A stretch of DNA of 64,000 nucleotides from NCBI GenBank assembly GCA_021798115.1, contig JAJZYM010000005.1, positions 37,221 through 101,220 of the forward strand. The letters are read 5' to 3'. A program made the translations under genes and the position numbers. Under the pieces are notes generated by a model, which was given only the letters and a program-made list of their open reading frames with translations, was not told the origin of the DNA and ran no database searches. This DNA comes from Pseudomonadota bacterium. Lineage in GTDB: Bacteria > Pseudomonadota > Gammaproteobacteria > JAKAQQ01. Shown here piece after piece: positions 18,184-26,251 of this stretch. Within the stretch, counting starts at the first letter, position 1; each line of letters opens with the position of its first letter.

Positions 18184-19378
18184 GCCGGACGAACACGATA
18201 CCTACCGTCTTTTGATTTGCGACGACGACCCGCAGATCGGCCGGTTCATCGCTCGTGTGGCGCAGGGCCTCGGGTACCAGGTGAGGATTGTCGCCGGCGT
18301 GGAGGCTCTTGAGATCGAGCTCGATGCCTGGCAGCCGGTCTGTGTCGTGCTTGATCTCATGATGCCGGGACTGGACGGAATCGAGGCGCTCAAAAGGCTT
18401 TCTACGCGGAAGGTCAAGCCCCGTATCGTTCTCAGTTCGGGCGTGGGGGAAAAGATTCTCGATTCGGCCAGGAACACCGCACTGGCCTACGGAATTCCAA
18501 GCATCGCTGTTCTCCCGAAGCCCTTTGCCCTCGAGGATGTTCGGCACACTCTCGCACCCGACACGCTTCGCCAGGTCCCCGATTCGCCCACGCCCGTTCA
18601 CAGGGACGCCAGCGAACTGTGTACGGACGATCTCAAGGCAGCGATTGACAATCATTGGATTCAGCCGGTCTACCAGCCGAAGATCGATTGCCGGACACAG
18701 GCGGTTGTGGGGTTCGAGGCCCTGGCCCGTTGGCGCTCCCCCGACGGGCGGACAATCATGCCCGCCGATTTCATTCCCCTGGCCATGTCTTCCGGGCTGA
18801 TGGGCCCACTGACTGAAGAAATGGCCCAAACGTCATTACGTTGGCTCTCCGAATCGTTTCCCAACGCACCGATCTCTCTGGCTCTCAACACGACCGTTCA
18901 GAGTTACGCAACGGCCACACTGCGCGAGCAGCTTGTGGGTTACTGCGAGCGCTGGTCGATTCCGCAGGGGCGTGTTGTTCTTGAATTGACGGAAGGGGAG
19001 GGACTGACCGGGGACCCGGCAATCATCTCCGAGTTGACGCGAGTCCGCATGCTGGGATTTCAACTTTCGATTGACGATTTTGGTATAGGCTACTCATCGA
19101 TGCTCGAGTTGGCACGTCTCCCGTTCACGGAACTGAAGATCGACCAGGCCTTCGTCCGCAACATCAACACATCAAAAGAATCACAGGCCATCGTTAAGCT
19201 TTCGGTGGAACTGGCCGGCAAGTTGGGCCTGAGTGTCGTGGCGGAAGGGGTCGAGAATGCTCCGATTTTGGATTATGTGTCCGGCGTAGGCTGCCATTAC
19301 GCTCAGGGCTACTATATCGCCCGCCCCATGGAAGGTGCTCAGGCGGCTTCTTGGGCGTGGGAAAGGTTGAGACGTTGA
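18176..19378 (+). CDS. Response regulator with EAL output (c-di-GMP phosphodiesterase)
   Basis: The 400-aa protein has an N-terminal receiver (acidic pair in ICDDDPQIG, phosphoacceptor Asp60 in VVLDLMMPGLDG, Lys in LPKPF) and a C-terminal EAL domain from about residue 150. The EAL motif is intact (GFEALARW), as are ELTEGEGL, IDDFGIGYSS, LKIDQAFV, VAEGVEN and QGYYIARPM, so hydrolysis of c-di-GMP to pGpG is expected. It resembles the RocR/PvrR type. ATG at 18176 lies inside the end of the kinase gene, so the two are probably made together and act as a phosphorelay that controls c-di-GMP breakdown. Confidence 0.9.
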   Translation: MNEPDEHDTYRLLICDDDPQIGRFIARVAQGLGYQVRIVAGVEALEIELDAWQPVCVVLDLMMPGLDGIEALKRLSTRKVKPRIVLSSGVGEKILDSARNTALAYGIPSIAVLPKPFALEDVRHTLAPDTLRQVPDSPTPVHRDASELCTDDLKAAIDNHWIQPVYQPKIDCRTQAVVGFEALARWRSPDGRTIMPADFIPLAMSSGLMGPLTEEMAQTSLRWLSESFPNAPISLALNTTVQSYATATLREQLVGYCERWSIPQGRVVLELTEGEGLTGDPAIISELTRVRMLGFQLSIDDFGIGYSSMLELARLPFTELKIDQAFVRNINTSKESQAIVKLSVELAGKLGLSVVAEGVENAPILDYVSGVGCHYAQGYYIARPMEGAQAASWAWERLRR

Positions 19379-19657
19379 CGCCGCGGGAGCGCACGACGCG
19401 CTTGGAGATCCTGGGTCTCTTGATCACGACGGCAGCGCCATTCGACGAGATGCAGACGGCTGATGCGGCGACTGAAACGTTTTGGGCCTCTTGGGACCCG
19501 TCGCCTCCGAGGCGGTGGTGAGTGCGGGTAGACGGGACGAGACGGCCGAGGGTGACGCTATAATGATAATGACCGTGCGCTATGCTGACGGGGAAGAGAG
19601 GTGTGGGACACACCGCTCCTCTTTCCAGAAGGTGCGCGGATTTGTTGTTGTCAGTAG
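19379..19657. other. tRNA leader region: -10 box and hairpin
   Basis: A perfect TATAAT is at 19559-19564 without a recognisable -35. Between it and the tRNA a hairpin can form: GGTGTG (19600-19605), loop GGA, CACACC (19609-19614), extended by AAGAG (19594-19598) with CTCTT (19619-19623). It could be a terminator for the upstream operon or part of a tRNA precursor leader. No protein gene is supported here; the long open frame that enters from 19582 crosses the tRNA. Confidence 0.4.
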
Positions 19658-19732
19658 GGGTCGTTAGCTCAGCGGTAGAGCGCCGCTTTCACACGGCGGA
19701 GGTCAGTGGTTCGAGACCACTACGACCCACCA
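19658..19732 (+). tRNA. tRNA-Val (anticodon CAC)
   Basis: The 75-nt cloverleaf includes an encoded CCA end. The acceptor stem GGGTCGT pairs with ACGACCC. The D arm is GCTC-AGCGGTA-GAGC, the anticodon stem CCGCT/GGCGG encloses the loop TTCACAC with anticodon CAC, the variable loop is AGGTC, and the T arm is AGTGG-TTCGAGA-CCACT. An alternative reading with anticodon TTC (Glu) does not allow a paired anticodon stem. It decodes GUG valine codons. It stands alone between the signalling cluster and the lipid-modification operon. Confidence 0.93.
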
Positions 19733-19875
19733 TTCTGCGGCTGGAGACCGCTTGGCGACAGGAAGCCTTGTGTCAAGCCGTGCCACCGGACAGAACCACC
19801 GCTTGGGGCGGATGTTTCCATGCCGATACTCACGTTGTCTCCAAAATCATCCTCAACACACACGCGGCAAGACCT

Positions 19876-21096
19876 ATGACGGTTCTTTTTTTCTGCGTAC
19901 TTGTGGCGTTTCTCGGTTGGTGGGGGCTGCTTCTTTGGCCGGCCGAGGCGTGGCGGTATAGGGAACATTTCGCAGCCTCTCTTCAAAACAAAAGCGGCAT
20001 GGAAGATGTGGGCGACGTCACCGTCGTCGTTCCGGCGCGAAACGAGGAGGCTGTGATCGAGCGCACACTGGCCGCGTTGGATGCCCAGGGTGCCAATCTG
20101 CACGTCGTTGTGCTCGACGATCAATCCACCGACGCGACGCTCGAGCGTATCCACGCTTCGGGCGTTCGGGGGCTGACGATCCGGCAGGGGAAACCCTTGC
20201 CACCCGGCTGGGTGGGCAAGCTCTGGGCACTCGAACAAGGAGTCTCGGAGGTGTCCACTCCGTGGATTCTGCTTCTTGATGCGGACATCGAACTGGCCCC
20301 AGGTGTGCTTCCGGCCCTGCGGGCAAAGGCGGAAAGCGAAAACTGGAGTGCGGTCTCCATCATGGCCGCGCCTCACCTTGAAACACGTGCCGAGCGTTGT
20401 TTCTTGACGGCGTTCGTTTATTTTTTCAAACTTCTCTATCCATTTTCTCGAGTTCGCCGCCCCCGTTGCTCCACCGCGGCCGCGGCCGGGGGCTGCGTTC
20501 TTCTGCGCCGTGACGCGTTGGCAGCGCTGGGCGGGTTTGCCCCGATGCGTTCGGCGCTCATCGACGACTGCACGCTGGCGCGCCGACTTAAGGAGCACGG
20601 CTACCGTATCTGGCTCGGGACCAGTCGTGAGGTCCGCAGTCTGCGCGCTCAGGATACACGCTCCGTCGCGCGCATGGTGATGCGCACCGCGTACACTCAA
20701 CTGCACTGCTCGCCGCTCCTTCTTGCGCTGACCACCCTCATGATGGTCGTTTTTTTCGCCGTTCCCTGGGTTGGCCTTCTTGTGGGTGATGGGACCGTCC
20801 GCATCATGTCCGTCTTGGCTCTGATCGCCATGATGGTGAGTTACCTTCCCACCCTGCGCTATTACCGTCAGCCGCTGTGGCGCGTCATCTTTTTGCCCCC
20901 TGTTGCGCTGATCTACCTCTGCTGGACATGGGGTTCCGCTCTTCGGGATGTCCGCGGAGTGCGCTCGGAATGGAAAGGTCGGCGCTATCTTCAGGAAAAT
21001 TTCGGAGAAAGCCTCGAACCGACTGTCGCCACCCCCGATCGGCCGGAAACAGGGTCGTATAATGACCGCTCGCACAAACAGAATGGTGGGCAATGA
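19876..21096 (+). CDS. hpnB: HpnB-like hopanoid-associated glycosyltransferase (family 2)
   Basis: The protein has 406 aa with a GT2 domain and membrane segments at both ends. After an N-terminal TM (residues about 2-20) comes EAWRYREHF, then VTVVVPARNEEAVIERTL, VVLDDQSTDAT, the DxD-like LLDADIELAPG and GGFAPMRSALIDDCTLARRL; three hydrophobic segments close the protein. This layout matches the hopene-associated glycosyltransferase HpnB. The frame is open from 19582, but that would run through the tRNA gene. ATG at 19876 (MTVLFFCVLVAFLG) begins at the first TM and is chosen. Its stop overlaps the ArnT-like start by 4 nt. Whether it acts on hopanoids or on an undecaprenyl or lipid A intermediate is open. 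Confidence 0.75.
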   Translation: MTVLFFCVLVAFLGWWGLLLWPAEAWRYREHFAASLQNKSGMEDVGDVTVVVPARNEEAVIERTLAALDAQGANLHVVVLDDQSTDATLERIHASGVRGLTIRQGKPLPPGWVGKLWALEQGVSEVSTPWILLLDADIELAPGVLPALRAKAESENWSAVSIMAAPHLETRAERCFLTAFVYFFKLLYPFSRVRRPRCSTAAAAGGCVLLRRDALAALGGFAPMRSALIDDCTLARRLKEHGYRIWLGTSREVRSLRAQDTRSVARMVMRTAYTQLHCSPLLLALTTLMMVVFFAVPWVGLLVGDGTVRIMSVLALIAMMVSYLPTLRYYRQPLWRVIFLPPVALIYLCWTWGSALRDVRGVRSEWKGRRYLQENFGESLEPTVATPDRPETGSYNDRSHKQNGGQ

Positions 21097-22778
21097 ACGA
21101 ACGTTGGCGCCGCATCCGACCCTTCGTTTTTCTGATTCTGTTCGCCGTCGCTTGGTTCGGTAACCTGAACTATCGGTCCCTCTTCCAGACGGACGAAGGC
21201 CGTTACGCGGAGATTCCTCGCGAAATGGTCGTCACGGGCCACTGGCTGACCCCGCGTCTTGACGGCTTGCGCTATTTCGAGAAACCCCCCCTTCAGTACT
21301 GGGCGACCGCCGTGTCATTCACCTTGTTCGGCTTCCACAACTGGAGTGCCCGGCTTTGGTCCGCGCTGTGCGGATTTGCCTGCATTCTTCTTGTGTTTGT
21401 CACGGGTCGGCGTCTCTGGGGGGAGCGTGTCGGATGGCTCTCGGCGTTGGCAACCGCGAGCAGCCTTTACGTGGTCTTCATGGGCCATTTCAACACGCTC
21501 GACATGTCCCTCACGTTTTTTTTGGCGCTCAGTCTGTGTGCGTTCTTGATTGCCCAGACGCACGAGGAGAAAATCCCGGCGCATCGCTACTGGACGTACG
21601 TAGCTTGGGGAGCCTCGGCCTGCGCTCTCATGACGAAAGGGCTCATCGGGATTGTTTTCCCCGCGGGGACCCTCTTTTTGTATATGTTGATGACCTGGGA
21701 TTGGTCTTGGCTCAAACGGCTGCATTGGTGGGGCGGGATGGCCGTGTTCTTTCTCATCGGGGCGCCCTGGTTTGTTTGGATTTCCATTCATAACCCTCAG
21801 TTTCCCTACTATTTCTTCATTTACCAGCATTTCGTTCGTTATCTGACGCCCGCGGCCCATCGCACGGGACCTGTTTATTATTTCGTCCTCCTTCTCGCCG
21901 CTGCGGTTTTGCCGTGGTTGGTCGAATCGGTCAAGGTGTTGGGTTCGGGTTGGCGCCGATCTCAACCAGAGAAGCAGGGGCTCGATGCCGTTCGCGTTCT
22001 TTGGATCTACGTTGTCTTCATCGTTCTCTTTTTCTCGCTCTCTCAATCGAAACTTCCCAGCTACATACTTCCGGTCATGCCTGCCATGGGTCTTTTGCTG
22101 GGGCACGAGTTGGCTCGGGAAGGACGACGTGAGCTTCGCTGGCCGATCGTCATCAGTCTTCTGGTGGGGTTGGGTCTTGTCGTTGTGTCTCTGGCGCTTC
22201 CGTACTATCCCGTCCACCCTGATTTGGCACGTTACTACAGGACGGTCGCGGTCTGGCTTGCCGCCGGCGGAATGACGATCATTGTGGCCGCGGTGCTGGC
22301 CTTGCGCGAACGCCAAAAAGAGCGATGGACCGCGACGGTGGCGGTGCTTGCCGTTGGATGGCTTCTCTTTGGGCAGGTCATCAACACCGGTGCCCAGGCG
22401 TTGGCCCCCATTTATTCCACCCAATCCTTTGCCCATCGCCTCCAGCCTTGGAACAAGCCGGGCGTACCCTTCTACACAGTGGAAACCTATCAGCAGTCGC
22501 TGCCGTTCTATCTGCGACGGACCCTGATCCTGGTGGCCTATCAGGGCGAACTCCACTTTGGCCTCGTTCTGGCGCGTGAACACGGCCGGCTCCGGTCCTC
22601 TCGTTACATTCCCAGTCTCAAGGCGTTTCGCCCGGTCTGGGATCGGGACCACCAGGCGATCATGATTCTCAAGCCTTTTCTTTACAGGAAACTCAAAAAA
22701 GCAGGCTGGCCGATTCATCTCGTGGACATCTCGCCGCGCCGCTATGCGGTGGCCCGCAGGGCGGAAGCCGGGGCATGA
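21093..22778 (+). CDS. arnT: Lipid A 4-amino-4-deoxy-L-arabinose transferase (ArnT-like)
   Basis: This 561-aa inner-membrane GT-C enzyme moves L-Ara4N from undecaprenyl phosphate to lipid A on the periplasmic face, lowering negative charge and giving resistance to cationic peptides such as polymyxin. The first periplasmic loop has the family's QTDEGRYAEIPREMV (catalytic Asp region), followed by GHWLTPRLDGLRYFEKPPL. About twelve hydrophobic segments follow (to residue about 430), then a soluble C-terminal domain with PFYTVETYQQSLPFYL. Length matches E. coli ArnT (550 aa). The ATG at 21093 sits in an ATGA overlap. Assignment to Arn rather than a generic GT39 family transferase rests on the neighbours. 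Confidence 0.9.
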   Translation: MNERWRRIRPFVFLILFAVAWFGNLNYRSLFQTDEGRYAEIPREMVVTGHWLTPRLDGLRYFEKPPLQYWATAVSFTLFGFHNWSARLWSALCGFACILLVFVTGRRLWGERVGWLSALATASSLYVVFMGHFNTLDMSLTFFLALSLCAFLIAQTHEEKIPAHRYWTYVAWGASACALMTKGLIGIVFPAGTLFLYMLMTWDWSWLKRLHWWGGMAVFFLIGAPWFVWISIHNPQFPYYFFIYQHFVRYLTPAAHRTGPVYYFVLLLAAAVLPWLVESVKVLGSGWRRSQPEKQGLDAVRVLWIYVVFIVLFFSLSQSKLPSYILPVMPAMGLLLGHELAREGRRELRWPIVISLLVGLGLVVVSLALPYYPVHPDLARYYRTVAVWLAAGGMTIIVAAVLALRERQKERWTATVAVLAVGWLLFGQVINTGAQALAPIYSTQSFAHRLQPWNKPGVPFYTVETYQQSLPFYLRRTLILVAYQGELHFGLVLAREHGRLRSSRYIPSLKAFRPVWDRDHQAIMILKPFLYRKLKKAGWPIHLVDISPRRYAVARRAEAGA

Positions 22779-23152
22779 AGCCCATTGCCTGGGCTTGTAT
22801 TCTGACCGGTGTCACACTCAACGCCGTAGCCCAGATCCTTCTCAAAATGGCTGTCTCGCAACGCGGAGCGATCGCTCTCCGCCCGCGTGCACTCCTCCAA
22901 ACCGGCTACCACCTCGCCCAAAATCCTTGGTTGTTGGCCGGCCTCGCTTGCTACGTTGTCAGTTTGGCTGTTTGGTTGATCGCCCTTTCACGAGTCAGCG
23001 TCAACGTGGCCTATCCCATGCTTTCTTTGGGTTACGTCATGACCGCTGTTTTGGCCTGGATTTTTTTTGGTGAGCGCCTGAGTCTTGTCCAGATCCTCGG
23101 GATCGGTGTGATCATTTTCGGTGTCTATCTCCTCACGAGAACATCGGCATGA
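22775..23152 (+). CDS. arnE: SMR/EamA-type flippase subunit (ArnE/ArnF-like)
   Basis: This 125-aa protein has four hydrophobic segments, the size of ArnE (111 aa) and ArnF (128 aa), which flip undecaprenyl-phosphate-L-Ara4N across the inner membrane as a heterodimer. It begins MKPIAWACILTGVTLNAVAQ, and the last half shows VNVAYPMLSLGYVMTAVLAW and FFGERLSLVQILG, typical of this group. Only one such gene is present, so it may act as a homodimer or combine functions; the symbol arnE is therefore provisional. ATGA overlaps link it to arnT and arnB. Confidence 0.8.
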   Translation: MKPIAWACILTGVTLNAVAQILLKMAVSQRGAIALRPRALLQTGYHLAQNPWLLAGLACYVVSLAVWLIALSRVSVNVAYPMLSLGYVMTAVLAWIFFGERLSLVQILGIGVIIFGVYLLTRTSA

Positions 23153-24300
23153 GTCAGCCCCCCTTTCTGCCGTTCACCCGCCCCAGCATTGACGACGCCA
23201 CCATCGAAGCCGTCGCTTCCGTCCTCCGGAGCGGTTGGGTGACGAGTGGCCCCGAAGTGCGGCGTTTTGAAGAAGAACTCGAAGCCTATCTCAGCGGCGA
23301 GCGCCGCGTCCGTGTGTTTGCTCACGCCACGGGGGCCCTTGAGGAGGTGTTGCGTGCGCTCGGGATCGGCCCGGGCGACGAAGTGATCGTCCCGGCCATG
23401 ACGTTTGCCGCGACCGCCAACGTGGTGCGCCGTGTCGGGGCCCGGGTGGTCTTTGCCGATGTCGGTCTCTCCACCCGCAACATGGATCTCAATCACGTGG
23501 CACGCCTCCTGGGCCCACGGACGCGAGCCATCATGCCGGTTCACTTTGCCGGTCTCCCCGTCGATATGGATCGTCTTTACTCTCTGGCGCGATCCGCCGG
23601 TGTACGGGTCGTGGAAGATGCCGCTCACGCGATCGGAGCACGCTGGCATGGACAGTTGATCGGCAGTTTTGGCGATGTTGTCGTGTTTAGTTTCCACGCC
23701 AACAAGAACCTCACATCGATCGAGGGGGGAGCGGTCTCGGTTCCGGCTGCGGACACGGCTCTTGTCGAACGTCTTGAGCGGCTGCGTTTCCATGGGTTGT
23801 GCAAGGAGCCGGACGGGAGCTACGACATCGAGTGTGTGGCCAGCAAACACAACATGAGTGATGTTTGCGCTTCCATCGGGCGCCAGCAGTTGCGTCATCT
23901 CGATCGTTGGAACACGCTGCGCCGAAATCTTGCCGCGCATTATTTCAGGTCCCTCGAATCAAGCCCGTTGGCCTCCGGCCTTCCCGAGCGCGGTGATGAC
24001 GGGCACGCCTGGCATCTTTTCAGCCTGCTCGTCCCGTTTGCTCAATACGGGACGGATCGGGCACGATTCCATGCGGCGATGCACGCGCAGGGGATTGGCG
24101 TGGGAACGCATTATCCCGCATTGCCCGACACCACCCTCTACGGGGCGGAGGTCGCCGCCGGGGATTGTCCGAACGCCCGCACGATCGGTCGTCAGACCGT
24201 GACACTTCCTCTTTTCCCCGCCATGACGGTGCAGGATGTGGAACGCGTTTGTTCCACCCTGCATTCGGTTTTGCGGATTCGGACGGCAGCCACGGCATGA
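23149..24300 (+). CDS. arnB: UDP-L-Ara4O aminotransferase
   Basis: This 383-aa PLP enzyme of the DegT/DnrJ/EryC1/StrS family transfers an amino group from glutamate to UDP-4-keto-pentose, giving UDP-L-Ara4N. It starts with PFLPFTRPSIDDATIEAV, close to the ArnB N-terminus. The PLP-contact VVEDAAHAIGA and the Schiff-base lysine in SFHANKNLTSIEGG are present, followed by HNMSDVCASIGRQQL and DGHAWHLFSLLV. Length matches E. coli ArnB (379-385 aa). It overlaps both neighbours by 4 nt. Confidence 0.93.
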   Translation: MSQPPFLPFTRPSIDDATIEAVASVLRSGWVTSGPEVRRFEEELEAYLSGERRVRVFAHATGALEEVLRALGIGPGDEVIVPAMTFAATANVVRRVGARVVFADVGLSTRNMDLNHVARLLGPRTRAIMPVHFAGLPVDMDRLYSLARSAGVRVVEDAAHAIGARWHGQLIGSFGDVVVFSFHANKNLTSIEGGAVSVPAADTALVERLERLRFHGLCKEPDGSYDIECVASKHNMSDVCASIGRQQLRHLDRWNTLRRNLAAHYFRSLESSPLASGLPERGDDGHAWHLFSLLVPFAQYGTDRARFHAAMHAQGIGVGTHYPALPDTTLYGAEVAAGDCPNARTIGRQTVTLPLFPAMTVQDVERVCSTLHSVLRIRTAATA

Positions 24301-25322
24301 GCGCCACGGATTCCCAAACGGCTGCGGTCGATGTTTCGGTCGTCGTTCCCATTTACAATGAGGAGGAGGGCCTCGCGGCGCTCTTTGCTCGATTGTACGC
24401 CGCGCTCGATGCTCTTGGACGTCCGTACGAGGTGGTGCTCGTTGACGACGGAAGCCGTGACCGATCGCCCGCCCTTTTGCGCGAGCAGTTCGAGCGACGC
24501 CCGGACGTGACCCGTGTGGTTTTTCTGCAGTCCAACTTCGGCCAGCACGCGGCCATTTTGGCCGGTTTTGCCCAGGCCCGGGGCCGCAAGATCATTACGC
24601 TCGACGCCGATCTTCAAAACCCCCCGGAAGAAATCGCTCGCGTTGTGGCTGCCATGGACGAGGGGTACGATTACGTCGGCACGATCCGTGTCCGCAGGCG
24701 TGATCGGGTTTGGCGGCGCCTGGCCTCCCGTCTGATGAACGCTCTTCGAGAACGCATCACCCGCGTCCACATGACCGATCAAGGATGCATGCTGCGCGGG
24801 TACAGCCGCGCCGTCGTCTCCGCCATTAACAGGAGCCAGGAAATCAACACGTTCTTGCCTGCGTTAGGGTACCTTTACGCGGCGCGGCCGACCGAGATTC
24901 GAGTGACGCACGAGGAGAGACGCCACGGACGTTCGAAGTACTCACTCTATCGTCTGCTCCGTCTCAATTTCGATCTCATCACCGGTTTTTCGGTTGTTCC
25001 CCTTCAGATTCTTGGGCTTCTTGGAATCCTTTTGTCGTTGAGTTCCGGTGTACTGGTCCTCTATCTTGCGGTGCAGCGGATCTTCTTCGGCCCGCAAGTC
25101 CAGGGGGTCTTTACCCTCTTCGGAATCGTGTTTTTTCTCATCGGGGTCCTGTTGTTCGGGATCGGGCTTCTGGGCGAATATATTGGCCGGATCTACCAAC
25201 AGGTGCAGCGTCGCCCGCGCTACCTCGTCGCCGCCGTGCTTGAAACAGCGCCCTCTCAGGAGGGTTCAGAGAACGCTTCGGTGTCCATGGTGCGTGAGCG
25301 AACGACGGCCTCCGGGTCATGA
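24297..25322 (+). CDS. arnC: Undecaprenyl-phosphate L-Ara4FN transferase
   Basis: The 341-aa GT2 enzyme has two C-terminal membrane segments and loads formylated Ara4N onto undecaprenyl phosphate at the cytoplasmic face. VSVVVPIYNEEEGLAALF begins the catalytic domain; DDGSRDRSP, QSNFGQHAAILAG, TLDADLQNPPEEI and HEERRHGRSKYS follow, all matching ArnC. TM segments lie at about residues 235-260 and 270-295. The frame is open from 24165, but ATG at 24297 overlaps the arnB stop as ATGA and gives the normal length (E. coli 322 aa). Confidence 0.92.
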   Translation: MSATDSQTAAVDVSVVVPIYNEEEGLAALFARLYAALDALGRPYEVVLVDDGSRDRSPALLREQFERRPDVTRVVFLQSNFGQHAAILAGFAQARGRKIITLDADLQNPPEEIARVVAAMDEGYDYVGTIRVRRRDRVWRRLASRLMNALRERITRVHMTDQGCMLRGYSRAVVSAINRSQEINTFLPALGYLYAARPTEIRVTHEERRHGRSKYSLYRLLRLNFDLITGFSVVPLQILGLLGILLSLSSGVLVLYLAVQRIFFGPQVQGVFTLFGIVFFLIGVLLFGIGLLGEYIGRIYQQVQRRPRYLVAAVLETAPSQEGSENASVSMVRERTTASGS

Positions 25323-26251
25323 CGGGCGCGGTTGTCTTCGCCTACCACGACGTCGGCGTGCGGGGACTTTCGGTCCTGCTCGATCAGGGGGTGGAGATCC
25401 GTCTGGTCGTCACGCACGAGGACGATCCCGCGGAAACTCTCTGGTTTTCCAGTGTGGCGGAACTGGCCCGCGTGCACCGATGGCCCTGCGTCACGCCGTC
25501 GCGACGCGATTTACCCTCGCTGGCCGAACGTATCCGAAGCCTGGCACCCGATCTGATCTTTTCGCTCTATTACCGCTATCTTTTGCCTCCCGACATCTTG
25601 ACGATCCCGCGCTATGGGGCGTACAACATGCACGGTTCGCTGCTTCCCCACTACAGGGGACGGGCGCCGGTCAACTGGGCCATTCTCAACGGAGCCCAGG
25701 AGACGGGAGCGAGTCTCCACGTCATGACCGCGGAGCCCGACGCCGGTGATCTGGTGGACCAGGCGGCGGTTCCCATTCTCGTGAATGATACGGCGGTTGA
25801 CGTCATGCGCAAAGTCACCTGCGCTGCCGAGATCGTTCTTGCTCGAAGCCTTCCCGCCCTCCGCAAGGGATGTGCTCCGCGTCGCCCCCTTGATCTTGCA
25901 CGGGGAAGCTATTTCGGCCGAAGACGCCCGGAAGATGGGTGCATCGACTGGCGTTGGCCCGCCCGGAAGGTCCATGATCTCGTTCGCGCCGTGGCCCCTC
26001 CGTACCCGGGGGCGTTTACCGATCTGCCCGCCGGGCGGCTCTTTGTCCATCGCACGCGTCTCGACGTCGTCTCCGCGCGTCATTCCGTTCCTGCACTTTA
26101 CGAGGAAGAGGGTCGGCTCTATGCCGACTGCGGCGATGGGGCTCGTCTCGAAGTGTTAGAATGCGCCCTTGCCGGAGAGCGCTACGATGCGCGTTGCCAC
26201 CGTCGCCGGTGGCCGCGGGGGGTGCTGCCTTTGGGGGATTCGCACGCGTGA
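25319..26251 (+). CDS. arnA: UDP-L-Ara4N formyltransferase (ArnA N-terminal domain as a separate protein)
   Basis: The 310-aa product corresponds to the N-terminal half of E. coli ArnA. It formylates UDP-L-Ara4N with 10-formyl-tetrahydrofolate. VVFAYHDVGVRGL and LYYRYLLPPDIL begin the fold; the active site NMHGSLLPHYRGRAPVNWAI (Asn and His) and the later EPDAGDLVDQ (Asp) are intact, and a DGCIDWRWPARKVHDLVRA motif follows. In enterobacteria this is fused to the decarboxylase; here a GTGA overlap at 26248-26251 separates them. The start ATG overlaps arnC. Confidence 0.9.
   Translation: MTGAVVFAYHDVGVRGLSVLLDQGVEIRLVVTHEDDPAETLWFSSVAELARVHRWPCVTPSRRDLPSLAERIRSLAPDLIFSLYYRYLLPPDILTIPRYGAYNMHGSLLPHYRGRAPVNWAILNGAQETGASLHVMTAEPDAGDLVDQAAVPILVNDTAVDVMRKVTCAAEIVLARSLPALRKGCAPRRPLDLARGSYFGRRRPEDGCIDWRWPARKVHDLVRAVAPPYPGAFTDLPAGRLFVHRTRLDVVSARHSVPALYEEEGRLYADCGDGARLEVLECALAGERYDARCHRRRWPRGVLPLGDSHA

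Noticed and set aside
19658..19732. Reading the tRNA as tRNA-Glu (TTC)
   Set aside because: That register leaves the anticodon stem unpaired; the CAC register gives five stem pairs and a proper loop.
19582..19875. In-frame N-terminal extension of the HpnB-like protein
   Set aside because: It would read through the tRNA-Val gene; the residues have no family features and ATG at 19876 begins at the first membrane segment.
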